Origin: Aminobacter sp. HY435
Lineage (GTDB): Bacteria > Pseudomonadota > Alphaproteobacteria > Rhizobiales > Rhizobiaceae
Assembly (NCBI RefSeq): GCF_027568395.1
Contig: NZ_JANKZL010000009.1
Location: forward strand, 124,001-188,000
Length of the DNA stretch: 64,000 bases
Direction of reading: 5' to 3'
The position numbers were made by a program, and so were the translations under genes. Under the pieces are notes generated by a model. The model worked only from the letters and a program-made list of their open reading frames with translations. It searched no databases and was not told the DNA's origin. Positions 8,285 to 21,332 of the stretch are shown piece after piece (within the stretch, counting starts at the first letter, position 1; each line of letters starts with the position of its first letter).

Positions 8285-10816
8285 GTGTCGGCAAGGGAGG
8301 GAAATGACAAGGTGGCCGATTTGGCTAGCTATGCGAGAGGCAAGATGACCCGCGCAGTGACCCCGCAAATCCCCCAGCCGCCCTCTTTGGGCGACACCAG
8401 TCCTCAGGCGCTTGCCGCCGAAATCAGGCAGGCGCTGAAGTACCGTCTCGGCAAGGACGCAACGGTCGCCACCGACTACGACTGGCTGACGGCCTCGATC
8501 AAGGTCGTGCGCGACCGCATCGTCGACGAGTGGATCTCGTCGACCAAGGAAGCTTACGACCAGAGCGCCAAGCGGGTCTATTACCTCTCCTTGGAGTTCC
8601 TGATCGGCCGCCTGATGCGCGACGCGTTCTCCAATCTCGGCCTGATGGAGGCGATGCGCGAGGCGCTGGCCTCCCTCGGCGTCGAATTCGACGTCATCGC
8701 CAAGCTCGAGCCGGATGCTGCGCTGGGCAATGGCGGTCTTGGCCGGCTCGCCGCCTGCTTCATGGAAAGCATGGCGACAGTCGACATTCCCGCCCATGGC
8801 TACGGCATTCGTTACGCAAACGGCATGTTCCGCCAGGAAATCCATGACGGCTGGCAGGTCGAATTGCCCGAAACCTGGCTCGAGCACGGCAATCCGTGGG
8901 AATTCGAGCGCCGCGAGCGCGCCTTCGAGGTTGGTTTTGGCGGCTCGGTCGAGTCGATCACCAGCAAGGATGGCCGGCTGGAACGGCATGTCTGGAAACC
9001 GACAGAGCACATGCTGGCGGTTGCCTACGACACGCCCGTCGTCGGCTGGCGCGGCGCGCGCGTCAACACGCTGCGGCTTTGGTCGGGCATGCCGGTCGAT
9101 CCGATCCTGCTCGACAAGTTCAACGCCGGCGACCACATCGGCGCGCTGGCCGAAAGCAACAAGGCCGACGCCCTGTCACGCGTTCTCTATCCGGCCGACG
9201 CCACGCCTGCCGGCCAGGAACTTCGCCTCCGCCAGGAGTATTTCTTCTCGACAGCGTCTTTGCAGGACATCCTGCAGCGTCACCTCAGCCAGTACGGCGA
9301 CCTGCTGTCGCTACCCGAGAAGGCCGCGATCCATCTCAACGACACCCATCCGGCAGTCGCCGTACCGGAGTTGATGCGCCTCCTGATGGACGTCCATGGG
9401 CTCGATTTCGACACCGCCTGGGGACTGACCAGGCAAACCTTCGCCTACACCAACCACACGCTTCTGCCGGAGGCGCTGGAAAGCTGGCCGGTGCCGCTGT
9501 TCGAGCGCATCCTGCCGCGCCACATGCAGATCGTCTATGCGATCAATGCCGAGATATTGCTCGAAGCACGCGCCACCGGAAAGTTCGACGGCGACCAGAT
9601 CAGCCGCATCTCGCTGATCCAGGAGGATGGCGGGCGGCGCGTGCGCATGGGCAATCTGGCGTTTGTCGGCTCACACAGCGTCAACGGCGTGTCGGCGTTG
9701 CACACAGAGCTGATGAAGGAGACGGTGTTCGCCGACCTGCACCGGCTCTATCCCCACCGCATCAACAACAAGACCAACGGCATTACGCCGCGGCGCTGGC
9801 TGATCCAGTGCAATCCGGGGCTTACTTCCCTGGCATGCGAGGCGATAGGCGACCGGTTCCTCGACGATATCGAGGCCATCCGCGAGCTCGACGCGTTTGC
9901 CACCGATGCCTCGTTCCAGGAGCGTTTTGCCGCGGTCAAGCGCGCCAACAAGGAGCGGCTGGCCAATCTGGTTGCCGAGCGGCTGGCCATCAGGGTCGAC
10001 CCGTCGGCCTTGTTCGACATCCAGATCAAGCGCATCCACGAATACAAGCGCCAGCTGCTCAATATCATCGAAGCGGTGGCGCTCTACGATCAGATCCGTT
10101 CACACCCGGAGCGCGACTGGATGCCGAGGGTAAAATTCTTCGGCGGCAAGGCGGCACCCAGCTATCACAACGCCAAGCTCATTATCAAACTGGCCAATGA
10201 CGTGGCACGGGTCATCAACAGCGACCCGTCGGTACGTGGTCTGCTGAAGGTCGTGTTCGTTCCCAACTACAATGTTTCCGCCGCTGAAATCCTAATGCCG
10301 GCCGCGGATCTCTCGGAGCAGATTTCGACAGCCGGCATGGAGGCGTCAGGCACCGGCAACATGAAGTTCGCGCTCAACGGCGCGCTCACCATCGGCACAC
10401 TCGACGGCGCCAATGTCGAGATCAAGGAACGGGTAGGCGACGACAACATCTTCATCTTCGGCCTGACGGCTGAAGAGGTCGCCCAGCGCCGCGACAATGG
10501 CTATCAGCCGGAAACGGTGATCGATGCCTCGCCGGAATTGAAGCAGGCCGTGGCCGCCATCGCATCGGGCGTTTTCTCGCCGGACGATCCGGCGCGCTAC
10601 CGCGACCTCATGGACGGGCTGCATCAGCACGACTGGTTCATGGTGGCGGCTGATTTCGATGCCTATGCCGCAGCTCAGCGCCAGGTCGATGCGGTCTGGC
10701 GCGACAGTCGCGACTGGTTTGCCCGCGCCATCCACAATGTGGCGCGTGTCGGCTGGTTCTCGTCCGATCGCACGATCCGCCAATACGCCAAAGAAATCTG
10801 GAACGTACCGGCCTGA
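8285..10816 (+). CDS. glgP: Glycogen/starch/alpha-glucan phosphorylase (GlgP)
   Basis: GT35 phosphorylase that releases glucose-1-phosphate from alpha-1,4-glucan ends. It is the first gene of the glycogen operon. The protein is about 843 residues, normal for the family. It shows the N-terminal YYLSLEFLIGRLM, the ALGNGGLGRLAACFMES segment, and the PLP-lysine motif EASGTGNMKFALNGALT with the Schiff-base lysine at about residue 694. GTG 8285 follows GGGAGG closely. GTG 8312, after AGGGAGGG, and ATG 8345 are credible alternative starts, and the first 20 residues look little conserved. The genes that follow are tightly spaced, so breakdown and synthesis enzymes are made from one transcript. Confidence 0.94.
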   Translation: MSAREGNDKVADLASYARGKMTRAVTPQIPQPPSLGDTSPQALAAEIRQALKYRLGKDATVATDYDWLTASIKVVRDRIVDEWISSTKEAYDQSAKRVYYLSLEFLIGRLMRDAFSNLGLMEAMREALASLGVEFDVIAKLEPDAALGNGGLGRLAACFMESMATVDIPAHGYGIRYANGMFRQEIHDGWQVELPETWLEHGNPWEFERRERAFEVGFGGSVESITSKDGRLERHVWKPTEHMLAVAYDTPVVGWRGARVNTLRLWSGMPVDPILLDKFNAGDHIGALAESNKADALSRVLYPADATPAGQELRLRQEYFFSTASLQDILQRHLSQYGDLLSLPEKAAIHLNDTHPAVAVPELMRLLMDVHGLDFDTAWGLTRQTFAYTNHTLLPEALESWPVPLFERILPRHMQIVYAINAEILLEARATGKFDGDQISRISLIQEDGGRRVRMGNLAFVGSHSVNGVSALHTELMKETVFADLHRLYPHRINNKTNGITPRRWLIQCNPGLTSLACEAIGDRFLDDIEAIRELDAFATDASFQERFAAVKRANKERLANLVAERLAIRVDPSALFDIQIKRIHEYKRQLLNIIEAVALYDQIRSHPERDWMPRVKFFGGKAAPSYHNAKLIIKLANDVARVINSDPSVRGLLKVVFVPNYNVSAAEILMPAADLSEQISTAGMEASGTGNMKFALNGALTIGTLDGANVEIKERVGDDNIFIFGLTAEEVAQRRDNGYQPETVIDASPELKQAVAAIASGVFSPDDPARYRDLMDGLHQHDWFMVAADFDAYAAAQRQVDAVWRDSRDWFARAIHNVARVGWFSSDRTIRQYAKEIWNVPA

Positions 10817-10868
10817 TGTGATTGCATGAGTTGACCCGAAAGAAACCCCTGGGAGGGGACACCTGGAC

Positions 10869-13085
10869 ATGAAGAAGCCGCGTGCGGCCGCCGAAACCAC
10901 ACCGGGGCTCGAAAGGGCTGCGGACGGCGATGTCGAGGCGATTGTCTCCGGCACCCACGGCGATCCGTTCGGTGTTCTGGGATTGCAGGAGACGGCGAAG
11001 GGCCTTGTCGAGCGCTGCTTTGTTCCGCATGCCGAACAGGTCACGGCGTTCACGCTTCAGGGCAAGCCGTGCGGCGAACTGGTGCTGCGCCACGATGCCG
11101 GCTTCTTCGAAGGCAGGTTGACCATCCGCAAGCGCCAGCCCATCAAGCTGCACGCGCGCAACGCCGGCGGCGACTGGTGGATCGTCGATCCCTACAGCTT
11201 CGGACCGGTGCTCGGCCCGATGGACGACTACTTCATTTCGGAGGGGTCGCATCTCCGGCTGTTCGACAAGCTTGGCGCGCACCTGATCTCGCATGAGGGC
11301 GTCGACGGTGTGCATTTCGCCGTCTGGGCGCCGAATGCCCACCGCGTGTCGGTGGTCGGCGCGTTCAATGATTGGGACGGCCGCAAGCATCCGATGCGGC
11401 TGCGCCAGGATACCGGCATCTGGGAAATCTTCATCCCGGGCATCGGGCCAGGCCAACCCTACAAGTTCGAGCTGATCGGCGCACGCGGCGTACGCCTGCC
11501 GCTGAAGGCCGATCCGTTTGCCTTCCGTTCGGAATTGCGCCCGGCCACGGCCTCGGTCACCGACCGGCCACAGGCCCATGCCTGGGGCGACGACAAGCAT
11601 CGCGCGCACTGGAAGGCCGCCGATCATCGCCGCGAGCCGATCAGCATCTATGAGGTGCATGCAGGCTCCTGGCAGCGCCGCGACGACGGCTCGTTCCTGT
11701 CATGGGACGAGATGGCCGACCGGCTGATCCCCTATGTCGTCGATACCGGCTTCACCCATATCGAATTCCTGCCGATCTCCGAGCATCCCTATGATCCGTC
11801 CTGGGGTTACCAGACGACCGGGCTGTACGCTCCAAGCGCCCGCTTTGGCGATCCCGATGGCTTTGCCCGCTTCGTCGATGGCGCCCACCGCGCCGGCATC
11901 GGCGTGCTGCTGGATTGGGTGCCCGCGCACTTCCCCGTCGACGAGCACGGCCTCGCCCATTTTGATGGCACGGCACTCTACGAGCATGCCGACCCGCGCC
12001 AGGGCTTCCACCCCGACTGGAATACCGCGATCTACAATTTCGGCCGGCGCGAGGTGGTGTCGTTCCTGGTCAACAACGCCCTCTACTGGGCCGAGAAATA
12101 CCATGTCGACGGCCTGCGCGTGGATGCGGTCGCTTCGATGCTCTACCTCGATTATTCGCGCAAGGAGGGCGAGTGGATCCCCAACGAGTTCGGCGGCCGC
12201 GAGAACCTGGAATCGGTGAGGTTCCTGCAGAAGATGAACGCCGCCGTCTACGGCACGCATCCCGGTGTCATGACAATCGCCGAGGAATCGACCTCGTGGC
12301 CGAAGGTGTCGCAGCCGGTGCATGAGGGCGGGCTGGGCTTCGGCTTCAAGTGGAACATGGGCTTCATGCACGACACTCTGGAGTATCTCTCCAAGGAGCC
12401 GGTCCACCGCAAGCATCATCACAACGAGATCACCTTCGGGCTGCTCTACGCCTTCAGCGAAAACTTCGTCCTGCCGCTGTCCCATGACGAGGTCGTGCAC
12501 GGCAAAGGCTCGCTGCTCAACAAGATGGCCGGCGACGACTGGCAGAAGTTCGCGACCCTGCGCGCCTATTACGCCTTCATGTGGGGCTATCCCGGCAAGA
12601 AACTGTTGTTCATGGGACAGGAATTCGCCCAGCGCGCGGAATGGAACGAAGCCAAGGCGCTGGACTGGAACCTGCTCGAGTTCGTTCCGCACAGCGGGGT
12701 GAGGCTGCTCGTGCGCGACCTCAACCATGTCTACCGCTCGCGGGCCGCACTCCATGCGCGCGACTGCGAGCCGGAGGGCTTCGAGTGGCTGATCGTCGAT
12801 GATGCCAAGAACTCGGTCTTCGCCTGGCTGCGCAAGGCGCCTGGTGGCGCGCCGATCGCGGTGATCTCGAATTTCACGCCGGTGCCGCGCGGCAATTATC
12901 GCGTACCGCTGCCAAAGGCAGGCAAGTGGCGGGAAGTCTTCAACTCCGACGCGCTGGACTATGGCGGGTCGGGCAAGGGCAACAGCGGCATGGTCACCGC
13001 GCAACCGACGGATGGAGGAGGGGCAGCAGCCGCGCTGCTTCTGCCGCCGCTGGCGACGATCATGCTTGAATTCGTGGCGGACTGA
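10869..13085 (+). CDS. glgB: 1,4-alpha-glucan branching enzyme (GlgB)
   Basis: GH13 branching enzyme that cuts an alpha-1,4 chain and rejoins it as an alpha-1,6 branch. The 738-residue protein has the N-terminal CBM48-like modules ([19 protein letters not shown] about 140-160) and the catalytic barrel. Conserved regions are [20 protein letters not shown] with the nucleophile Asp at about 419, the acid Glu at about 472 in IAEEST, and [10 protein letters not shown] strong GGGAGGGG ribosome site precedes ATG 10869. It follows glgP by 52 bases and precedes glgC by 14, in the usual rhizobial glgPBCA order. Length and motifs are all typical. Confidence 0.96.
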   Translation: MKKPRAAAETTPGLERAADGDVEAIVSGTHGDPFGVLGLQETAKGLVERCFVPHAEQVTAFTLQGKPCGELVLRHDAGFFEGRLTIRKRQPIKLHARNAGGDWWIVDPYSFGPVLGPMDDYFISEGSHLRLFDKLGAHLISHEGVDGVHFAVWAPNAHRVSVVGAFNDWDGRKHPMRLRQDTGIWEIFIPGIGPGQPYKFELIGARGVRLPLKADPFAFRSELRPATASVTDRPQAHAWGDDKHRAHWKAADHRREPISIYEVHAGSWQRRDDGSFLSWDEMADRLIPYVVDTGFTHIEFLPISEHPYDPSWGYQTTGLYAPSARFGDPDGFARFVDGAHRAGIGVLLDWVPAHFPVDEHGLAHFDGTALYEHADPRQGFHPDWNTAIYNFGRREVVSFLVNNALYWAEKYHVDGLRVDAVASMLYLDYSRKEGEWIPNEFGGRENLESVRFLQKMNAAVYGTHPGVMTIAEESTSWPKVSQPVHEGGLGFGFKWNMGFMHDTLEYLSKEPVHRKHHHNEITFGLLYAFSENFVLPLSHDEVVHGKGSLLNKMAGDDWQKFATLRAYYAFMWGYPGKKLLFMGQEFAQRAEWNEAKALDWNLLEFVPHSGVRLLVRDLNHVYRSRAALHARDCEPEGFEWLIVDDAKNSVFAWLRKAPGGAPIAVISNFTPVPRGNYRVPLPKAGKWREVFNSDALDYGGSGKGNSGMVTAQPTDGGGAAAALLLPPLATIMLEFVAD

Positions 13086-13099
13086 GCAGGGAGGATGGC

Positions 13100-14362
13100 A
13101 TGGAACTGAAGAGAAACCAGCCGCTGGCGCGCGATGCCATGGCCTATGTGCTTGCCGGCGGGCGCGGCAGCCGGCTCAAGGAACTGACCGATCGCCGCGC
13201 CAAGCCCGCGGTCTATTTCGGCGGCAAGACGCGCATCATCGATTTCGCCCTGTCGAACGCCCTGAATTCGGGTATCCGCCGCCTCGGCGTCGCCACCCAG
13301 TACAAGGCGCACTCGCTGATCCGCCACCTGCAGCGCGGCTGGAACTTCCTGCGGCCCGAGCGCAACGAGAGCTTCGACATCCTGCCTGCCAGCCAGCGCG
13401 TTTCGGAAACGCAGTGGTACGAGGGCACGGCCGACGCCGTCTACCAGAACATCGATATCATCGAGGCCTACGGCCCCGAATACATGGTCATTCTCGCCGG
13501 CGACCACATCTACAAGATGGATTACGAGCTGATGCTGCGCCAGCACGTCGATGCCGGCGCCGACGTGACGGTGGGGTGTCTCGAAGTGCCGCGCATGGAG
13601 GCATCCGGCTTCGGCGTCATGCATGTCGACAAGAAGGACAATATTATCTCCTTCATCGAAAAGCCGGCCGATCCGCCCGGCATTCCCGACAATCCGGACT
13701 TCGCACTCGCCTCGATGGGCATCTACGTCTTCAAGACCAAGTTCCTGATGGAGCAGCTGCGCCGAGACGCCAACGAGCAGGACTCCAGCCGCGATTTCGG
13801 CAAGGACATCATCCCCTACATCGTCCAGCACGGTAAGGCGGTGGCGCACCGCTTCACCAAATCCTGCGTTCGCTCGACCTCGGAAGCCGCGCCCTACTGG
13901 CGCGACGTCGGTACGGTCGACGCCTACTGGGAAGCCAATATCGACCTGACGGACATCACGCCCGAACTCGATCTCTACGATCGGGACTGGCCGATCTGGA
14001 CCTACTCCGAACTGACGCCGCCGGCCAAGTTCGTCCATGACGAGGACGGCAGGCGCGGCCAGGCGATCTCGTCGCTGGTCTCCGGCGACTGCATCGTCTC
14101 AGGTGCGTCGCTCAAGCGCAGCCTGATCTTCACGGGCGCGCGCATCAATTCCTTTGCCACGCTCGAGGACGTGGTGATGCTGCCGGCCTGCCATGTCGGC
14201 CGCAACGCGCGGCTTAATCGCGTGGTCATCGATCACGGCGTACACATTCCCGAAGGGCTGGTCGTCGGCGAGGACCCGGTGCTGGACGCCAAGCGCTTCC
14301 GTGTCTCCGAAAAGGGCATCTGCCTGATCACCCAGGACATGATCAACAGGCTGGAGCTGTAG
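13100..14362 (+). CDS. glgC: Glucose-1-phosphate adenylyltransferase (GlgC)
   Basis: Makes ADP-glucose from ATP and glucose-1-phosphate, the committed and allosterically controlled step of bacterial glycogen synthesis. The 420-residue protein opens with the nucleotide-binding loop [10 protein letters not shown] (about 17-26) and [10 protein letters not shown], and shows the activator/substrate segments [11 protein letters not shown] and GILAGDH-type DHIYKMDY. The C-terminal left-handed helix domain carries GAxI-like repeats ([26 protein letters not shown]). AGGGAGGA lies just before ATG 13100. The stop is three bases before the glgA start, which implies coupling. Confidence 0.96.
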   Translation: MELKRNQPLARDAMAYVLAGGRGSRLKELTDRRAKPAVYFGGKTRIIDFALSNALNSGIRRLGVATQYKAHSLIRHLQRGWNFLRPERNESFDILPASQRVSETQWYEGTADAVYQNIDIIEAYGPEYMVILAGDHIYKMDYELMLRQHVDAGADVTVGCLEVPRMEASGFGVMHVDKKDNIISFIEKPADPPGIPDNPDFALASMGIYVFKTKFLMEQLRRDANEQDSSRDFGKDIIPYIVQHGKAVAHRFTKSCVRSTSEAAPYWRDVGTVDAYWEANIDLTDITPELDLYDRDWPIWTYSELTPPAKFVHDEDGRRGQAISSLVSGDCIVSGASLKRSLIFTGARINSFATLEDVVMLPACHVGRNARLNRVVIDHGVHIPEGLVVGEDPVLDAKRFRVSEKGICLITQDMINRLEL

Positions 14363-14365
14363 CAG

Positions 14366-15811
14366 GTGCAGGTACTTTCGGTCACGCCCGAGATATTTCC
14401 GCTGATCAAGACAGGCGGGCTGGCCGATGTCACCGGTGCGCTGCCGGAGGCGCTGGCCGGGCTGGGCGTTCAGATGCGCAGCCTGGTTCCCGGCTATCCG
14501 GTGGTGCTGGACGCGCTGAAAAAGAAGAAGGTAGTCCATCAGTATTCAGCGCTGCAGGGCGGCAAGGCGACGGTCCACGCCGTCGAGGTGGACGGCCTCG
14601 ACCTTTTGGTGCTCGACGCGCCGCATCTGTTCGACCGGCCCGGCGGTCCCTATGGCGATGCCACAGGCGCCGACTGGCAGGACAACTGGCGGCGCTTCGC
14701 GGCGTTGGGCCGTGTCGGCGCCGACATCGCTGCCGGCGTGGTGAAAGGTTACAAGCCCGACATCGTCCATGCGCATGACTGGCAGTCGGCGATGACGCTG
14801 GCCTACATGCGCTACGGCGAGGCGGCGAAAGTGCCGTCGGTGATGACGGTGCACAACCTGGCCTTCCAGGGGCAATTCGGCGCCGGCATCTTCTCAGGCC
14901 TTGGCCTTCCGCAGCAGGCGATGGCGCTCGACGGGGTCGAGTATTACGGCGGCGTCGGCTTCCTCAAGGCCGGCCTGCAGGCGGCCTGGGCGATCACCAC
15001 CGTCAGCCCGACCTACGCCCAGGAAATCCGCTCGCCGGCCTTCGGCATGGGGCTCGACGGGCTGATCAATCTGCGCTCTCCCGATCTGTTCGGCATCGTC
15101 AACGGCATCGACGACGACATCTGGAACCCCGAGACCGACAAGCATCTGGCGGCGACCTATACGGCCAAGACGTTGAAGGCGCGCAAGGCCAACAAGCGCT
15201 CCGTCGAGGAGCGCATGCTGCTCGACAGCGAAGAAGGGCCAATCTATTGCGTGGTCAGTCGCCTGACCTGGCAGAAGGGCATCGACATTCTTTCCGCCAT
15301 CATCGATCCGGTGGTGGCGTCGGGCGCTCGGCTGGCGATCCTCGGCTCCGGCGATGCGGGCCTGGAAGGCGCGCTGCTCGCTGCGGCTGCGCGCCATCGC
15401 GGCCGCGTCGGGGTGGTTATCGGCTACGACGAAGGGTTGTCGCACCTGCTCCAGGGCGGTGCCGACGGCATCCTGATCCCGTCGCGTTTCGAGCCCTGTG
15501 GCCTGACCCAGCTCTACGGTTTGCGCTATGGCTGCGTACCGCTGGTGGCGCGCACGGGCGGGCTGGCCGACACGGTCATCGACGCCAACGAGGCGGCGGT
15601 CACGGCAGGGGTGGCGACCGGCTTCCAGTTCGCGCCGGAAAACGCCGGTTCCTTCCACCATGCGATCCTCAGGGCCAATGCGCTGCATGCCGACCCGGCT
15701 GCCTGGGCCGCCATCCAGAAGCAAGGCATGAAGTCGGATGTGTCATGGGACCGCAGTGCCCAGAAATATGCCGCACTTTACCGCAAGCTTCTCTCAAAAA
15801 GGGATGCCTGA
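14366..15811 (+). CDS. glgA: Glycogen synthase (GlgA)
   Basis: GT5 ADP-glucose:glycogen glucosyltransferase that elongates alpha-1,4 chains, 481 residues. It starts at GTG with the family N-terminus [21 protein letters not shown], whose KTGG (Lys at about 15) binds ADP-glucose. The C-terminal E-X7-E-type region [19 protein letters not shown] and [10 protein letters not shown] is intact. The start is three bases after the glgC stop and the stop directly abuts the pgm ATG. A weak own ribosome site suggests reliance on coupling from glgC. Confidence 0.96.
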   Translation: MQVLSVTPEIFPLIKTGGLADVTGALPEALAGLGVQMRSLVPGYPVVLDALKKKKVVHQYSALQGGKATVHAVEVDGLDLLVLDAPHLFDRPGGPYGDATGADWQDNWRRFAALGRVGADIAAGVVKGYKPDIVHAHDWQSAMTLAYMRYGEAAKVPSVMTVHNLAFQGQFGAGIFSGLGLPQQAMALDGVEYYGGVGFLKAGLQAAWAITTVSPTYAQEIRSPAFGMGLDGLINLRSPDLFGIVNGIDDDIWNPETDKHLAATYTAKTLKARKANKRSVEERMLLDSEEGPIYCVVSRLTWQKGIDILSAIIDPVVASGARLAILGSGDAGLEGALLAAAARHRGRVGVVIGYDEGLSHLLQGGADGILIPSRFEPCGLTQLYGLRYGCVPLVARTGGLADTVIDANEAAVTAGVATGFQFAPENAGSFHHAILRANALHADPAAWAAIQKQGMKSDVSWDRSAQKYAALYRKLLSKRDA

Positions 15812-17440
<1,629 letters not shown>

Positions 17441-17486
17441 GTTTGGCGCTGAAATTGCCCTCTAGGGGGAGGGTGGGGGCTCGCAA

Positions 17487-19487
17487 TTGACCCCGCTTGG
17501 CGCGACCGTGACCGATGGCGGCATCCGCTTTGCCGCATGGTCGGGTTCAGCGGAGCGGATGTGGGTGTCGATCTTCGACGCCGCCGGCACGGCGGAGACG
17601 GCGCGGCTGGAAATGCCGAAGCAGGAAAACGGCGTTTTCGCGGTGCATGTAGAGGGCCTGGCCGAGGCCACGCGCTATGGCTTCCGAGGCGATGGCCGGT
17701 ACGCTCCCGAGCAAGGCTCCTGGTTCGACCCCGACAAACTGCTGGTCGATCCCTATGCCGTCAGGATCGACCGGCCATACCGCTACGACGGCAGGCTGGC
17801 GGCGCGGCGCGGGCAGGGCGGCGATACCGCCGGCCTGATGGCCAAGGCTGTGGTGGAATCGCTGCCGCTTGTACCGTCGCAGGCACCGCGGTTTGCTCCG
17901 GGTGGCCTTGTCTACGAGGTGCCCGTGCGCGCCTTCACGATGCGGCATTCCGGCGTGCCGCATCCATTGCGCGGAACCATTCGGGCGCTTGCCGAACCTG
18001 TTGTCATCGAGCACTTGCTGAAACTTGGCGTCTCGGCCGTCGAACTGATGCCTGTCACGGCAACCATGGACGAGCGGCATCTGCCGCCGCTCGGCCTCGG
18101 CAACGCCTGGGGCTACAACCCGGTGACCTTCATGGCCCTCGATCCGCGCCTTGCGTCTGGCGGGATGGCCGATCTCAGGGACACCGTCGCTGCCCTTCAC
18201 GACGCCGGCATCGGCGTTCTTCTCGATCTCGTCTTCAACCACACCGCCGAGAGCGACGAGCTTGGCCCGACCCTGTCGCTGCGCGGGCTCGACAATGCGG
18301 CCTACTACCTGTTGGCGCACGACAATCAGGGGCGCTACGTCAACGACACCGGCACCGGAAACACCGTCGCCTGCGATCGGCCGGTGGTGCGGGAACTGAT
18401 ACTCGACAGCCTCCGGCACTTTGTCCGCCATGCCGGCGTCGATGGCTTTCGCTTCGATCTTGCGCCGGTGCTAGGCCGCGTCGACGGCGCATTCGACGTC
18501 AATGCGCCGCTGCTGCAGGCGATGCAAAACGACCCGGTCGTCGGCGACCGGGTGCTGATCGCCGAACCCTGGGACATCGGCCATGACGGCTACCGTTTGG
18601 GTGGTTTTCCGGGCGCGTTCCTCGAATGGAACGATCGCTATCGCGACGATGTCAGGCGTTTCTGGCGTGGCGATCAAGGCATGGTGGGCGCGCTGGCGAC
18701 GCGGCTCGCCGGATCGTCTGACGTTTTTGGCAGTGGGCCGGTGACGCGCACGGTGAATTTCGTCGCCGCCCATGACGGCATGACGCTGGCCGACATCGTG
18801 CGCTACGAGCGCAAGCACAATGAAGCCAATGGCGAGCACAATCGCGACGGCCACAACGAGAACCTCTCCTGGAACAATGGCGTCGAGGGCGAGAGCGACG
18901 CGCCCCGGATCGCCGCCGCGCGTGAGGCCGACACGCGCGCGCTTCTGGCGACGCTGTTTGCCTCGCGCGGTACGCTGATGCTGACGGCCGGCGACGAGTT
19001 CGGCCGTACCCAGAAAGGCAACAACAACGCCTATGCCCAGGACAATGATCTGACCTGGCTCGACTGGGGCCGCCGCGATGCCGCGCTCGAAGGCTTCGTC
19101 AGCGCTTTGTCGAAGCTGCGGCGTGACGCGCCGGCGCTGGCGCGGCTCGCCCTGCTGACCGGCACTGCGACAGACGGCGCGGCAATCCCCGATGTCGCGT
19201 GGCTGACGGAAGCCGGCCGGCCGATGTCCGAGGCCGATTGGCGTCTGCCCGAGCGGCGCTGTCTGGCGATGCTGCTGGCCGGCGGCACCCATTCGGGCGG
19301 GCGGCTGGCCGTTCTGGTCAACGGCGCGCACGATGCCGCGTCCTTTGCCCTGCCGCAACGCAGGGAGTTCGTGTGGCGCGGAACCATGGGCGGAGACAAT
19401 CCAATCGATGGCATCGTGCGTGTTTCGGCGCGCGGCATCGCCTTTGTGCTCGAATACGCATCGGCTGATAGGACGGCTGACCAATAG
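17487..19487 (+). CDS. glgX: Glycogen debranching enzyme (GlgX)
   Basis: GH13 subfamily 11 isoamylase-type enzyme that hydrolyses alpha-1,6 branches of phosphorylase-limited glycogen. The 666-residue protein has an N-terminal CBM48 (GIRFAAWSGSAERMWVSIFD), then the barrel with DLVFNHTAE, GFRFDLAPVLG (nucleophile Asp at about 324), AEPWDIG (acid Glu at about 360), and FVAAHDGMTLAD with the third acidic residue. TTG 17487 follows a purine-rich GGGGG run by about 7 bases. GTG 17508 is another option, and the absence of an ATG makes the exact start uncertain. It lies 46 bases after pgm. It completes the breakdown set with GlgP and the alpha-glucosidase. Confidence 0.92.
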   Translation: MTPLGATVTDGGIRFAAWSGSAERMWVSIFDAAGTAETARLEMPKQENGVFAVHVEGLAEATRYGFRGDGRYAPEQGSWFDPDKLLVDPYAVRIDRPYRYDGRLAARRGQGGDTAGLMAKAVVESLPLVPSQAPRFAPGGLVYEVPVRAFTMRHSGVPHPLRGTIRALAEPVVIEHLLKLGVSAVELMPVTATMDERHLPPLGLGNAWGYNPVTFMALDPRLASGGMADLRDTVAALHDAGIGVLLDLVFNHTAESDELGPTLSLRGLDNAAYYLLAHDNQGRYVNDTGTGNTVACDRPVVRELILDSLRHFVRHAGVDGFRFDLAPVLGRVDGAFDVNAPLLQAMQNDPVVGDRVLIAEPWDIGHDGYRLGGFPGAFLEWNDRYRDDVRRFWRGDQGMVGALATRLAGSSDVFGSGPVTRTVNFVAAHDGMTLADIVRYERKHNEANGEHNRDGHNENLSWNNGVEGESDAPRIAAAREADTRALLATLFASRGTLMLTAGDEFGRTQKGNNNAYAQDNDLTWLDWGRRDAALEGFVSALSKLRRDAPALARLALLTGTATDGAAIPDVAWLTEAGRPMSEADWRLPERRCLAMLLAGGTHSGGRLAVLVNGAHDAASFALPQRREFVWRGTMGGDNPIDGIVRVSARGIAFVLEYASADRTADQ

Positions 19488-19501
19488 GAAGGAACAGGAA
19501 G

Positions 19502-21142
19502 ATGCCAGGCAAAGCTTCATCGGCAGGCGGCGACTGGTGGCGCGGCTGCGTCATCTACCAGGTCTATCCGCGCTCCTATCAGGATAGCACCGGCGACGGC
19601 AGCGGCGACCTTGCAGGCATCACGCGGCGTCTTGCCCACGTCGCGACGCTGGGCGTCGATGCGGTCTGGCTGTCGCCGTTCTTCAAGTCGCCGATGGCCG
19701 ACATGGGCTATGACGTCTCGGATTATTGCGATGTCGATCCGATGTTTGGAACGCTGGCCGATTTCGATGCGCTGATTGCTGAAGCGCATCGGCTGGGCCT
19801 GAAGATCATCATCGACCAGGTGCTTTCGCACACTTCCGACAAACATCCCTGGTTTGTCGAGAGCCGCGCCAGCCGCACCAACGCGAAGGCCGACTGGTAT
19901 GTCTGGGCGAAGCCGAAGCCGGATGGTTCCGCGCCCAACAACTGGATGTCGATCTTCGGTGGGCCTGCCTGGGAGTGGGATTCGACCCGCCAGCAATATT
20001 ACATGCACAACTTCCTGGCCTCGCAGCCCGACCTCAACTTTCACAATCCCGAGGTCCAGGCAGCATTGCTCGATACGGTCCGTTTCTGGCTCGATCGCGG
20101 TGTCGATGGCTTCCGCCTCGATACGGTGAATTTCTATGTCCACGACATTTGGCTGAGGGACAATCCGCCACTGGCGAAGGCCGTGTCCGGCGAGATCGAT
20201 GAGAAGAATCCCTACGAATATCAGGACCATCTCTTCGACAAGACGCGTCCCGAGAACCTGCAGTTCCTCAAGAAGTTCAGGGTTTTGCTCGATTCATACG
20301 GCGCCCGTGCCTCGGTTGGCGAAGTGGGGGACGGCGAGCGGTCGCTGCAGACCGTTGCGGCCTACACGTCGGGCGGCGACAAGCTCGAAATGTGCTACAC
20401 CTTCGACCTGCTTGGGCCGAAATTCTCGGCCGATCACGTCCACAAGTGCATCGCCGATTTCGAGGCCGCGGTGGCCGACGGCTGGGTATGCTGGGCCTTC
20501 TCCAATCACGACGTGATCCGCCATGTCACCCGCTGGACAAGGCCGGACGGCGACCCCGAAGCGATGGCGAAGTTCTCGATCGCCCTGCTTGCATGCCTGC
20601 GCGGCTCGATCTGCATCTACCAGGGCGAGGAGCTTGGTTTCGGCGAGGCGGAACTGGCTTTCGAAGATTTGCGCGACCCCTACGGCATCCGCTTCTGGCC
20701 AGGCTTCAAGGGAAGGGATGGCTGCCGCACGCCCATGGTATGGGAGGCGCAGGCGGAGCAGGGTGGCTTTACCGATGGTAAACCATGGCTGCCGATTTCA
20801 GCCGATCACCGGGCCCTGGCCGTTGATCGCCAACAAGGCGTATTGGGGTCGGTTCTGGCGCATTATCGCGACGTTCTGGCGTCGAGGCGGCAGCATCCTG
20901 CACTCGTTCGCGGCGCGATAGAACTGCTGGATGTGAACGATGACCTTCTTGCCTTCCTGCGCGAGGAAGGCGCAGAGCGGCTGCTTTGCGTGTTCAATTT
21001 TTCCGACATCGCTGCCTCGTGGTCGGTGCCCGAGCGGTTCGTCGTGTTGAGTTCCGTGGATTTTCCGGGGGCGGCGGGCGAGGTATCCCAAGGTCGCATC
21101 GAAGTCCCGGCATTGGGGTTGTTTATCGGGCGCTTGATTTGA
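19502..21142 (+). CDS. GH13 alpha-glucosidase
   Basis: Cytoplasmic exo-acting GH13 enzyme (oligo-1,6-glucosidase/alpha-glucosidase group, resembling rhizobial AglA), 546 residues, no signal peptide. It starts with the subfamily motif WWRGCVIYQVYPRSYQDS and has GFRLDTVNF (nucleophile D207), GEVGDGE (acid E274) and FSNHDVIRH (D337), so it should be active. It probably converts linear or short branched maltodextrins from GlgX/GlgP action to glucose. Specificity (maltose, sucrose, trehalose or isomaltose) cannot be fixed. AGGAAGGAACAGGAAG precedes the ATG. It is the last gene of the operon, 14 bases after glgX. Confidence 0.9.
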   Translation: MPGKASSAGGDWWRGCVIYQVYPRSYQDSTGDGSGDLAGITRRLAHVATLGVDAVWLSPFFKSPMADMGYDVSDYCDVDPMFGTLADFDALIAEAHRLGLKIIIDQVLSHTSDKHPWFVESRASRTNAKADWYVWAKPKPDGSAPNNWMSIFGGPAWEWDSTRQQYYMHNFLASQPDLNFHNPEVQAALLDTVRFWLDRGVDGFRLDTVNFYVHDIWLRDNPPLAKAVSGEIDEKNPYEYQDHLFDKTRPENLQFLKKFRVLLDSYGARASVGEVGDGERSLQTVAAYTSGGDKLEMCYTFDLLGPKFSADHVHKCIADFEAAVADGWVCWAFSNHDVIRHVTRWTRPDGDPEAMAKFSIALLACLRGSICIYQGEELGFGEAELAFEDLRDPYGIRFWPGFKGRDGCRTPMVWEAQAEQGGFTDGKPWLPISADHRALAVDRQQGVLGSVLAHYRDVLASRRQHPALVRGAIELLDVNDDLLAFLREEGAERLLCVFNFSDIAASWSVPERFVVLSSVDFPGAAGEVSQGRIEVPALGLFIGRLI

Positions 21143-21332
21143 TCTCGCTCAAGTTGACTTAGGGTGAGCACGAGTCGTGTTGAAATAAAATTAGGTCGTG
21201 GATAGTGTCAGCCACCGCTGGCGGTAGGGAGCCGCTGGCCCGCTCAACGAAACCGGGAAAACCGGCATTCGGGCGCTAACCAGGCGAGGCCGTGTTTGTA
21301 CGGGGAACACGCCTATTTGGGAGAAGGAAATC
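21143..21332. promoter_or_regulatory. Intergenic region with putative promoter of the peptide transporter
   Basis: Contains the least GC-rich bases between the glycogen operon and oppA. A possible promoter is TTGAAA at about 21180 with TAGTGT 17 bases later. A short hairpin, CGTGTT (21291-21296) with AACACG (21306-21311), lies near the oppA ribosome site. No gene and no strong terminator for the glycogen operon is visible. Confidence 0.3.
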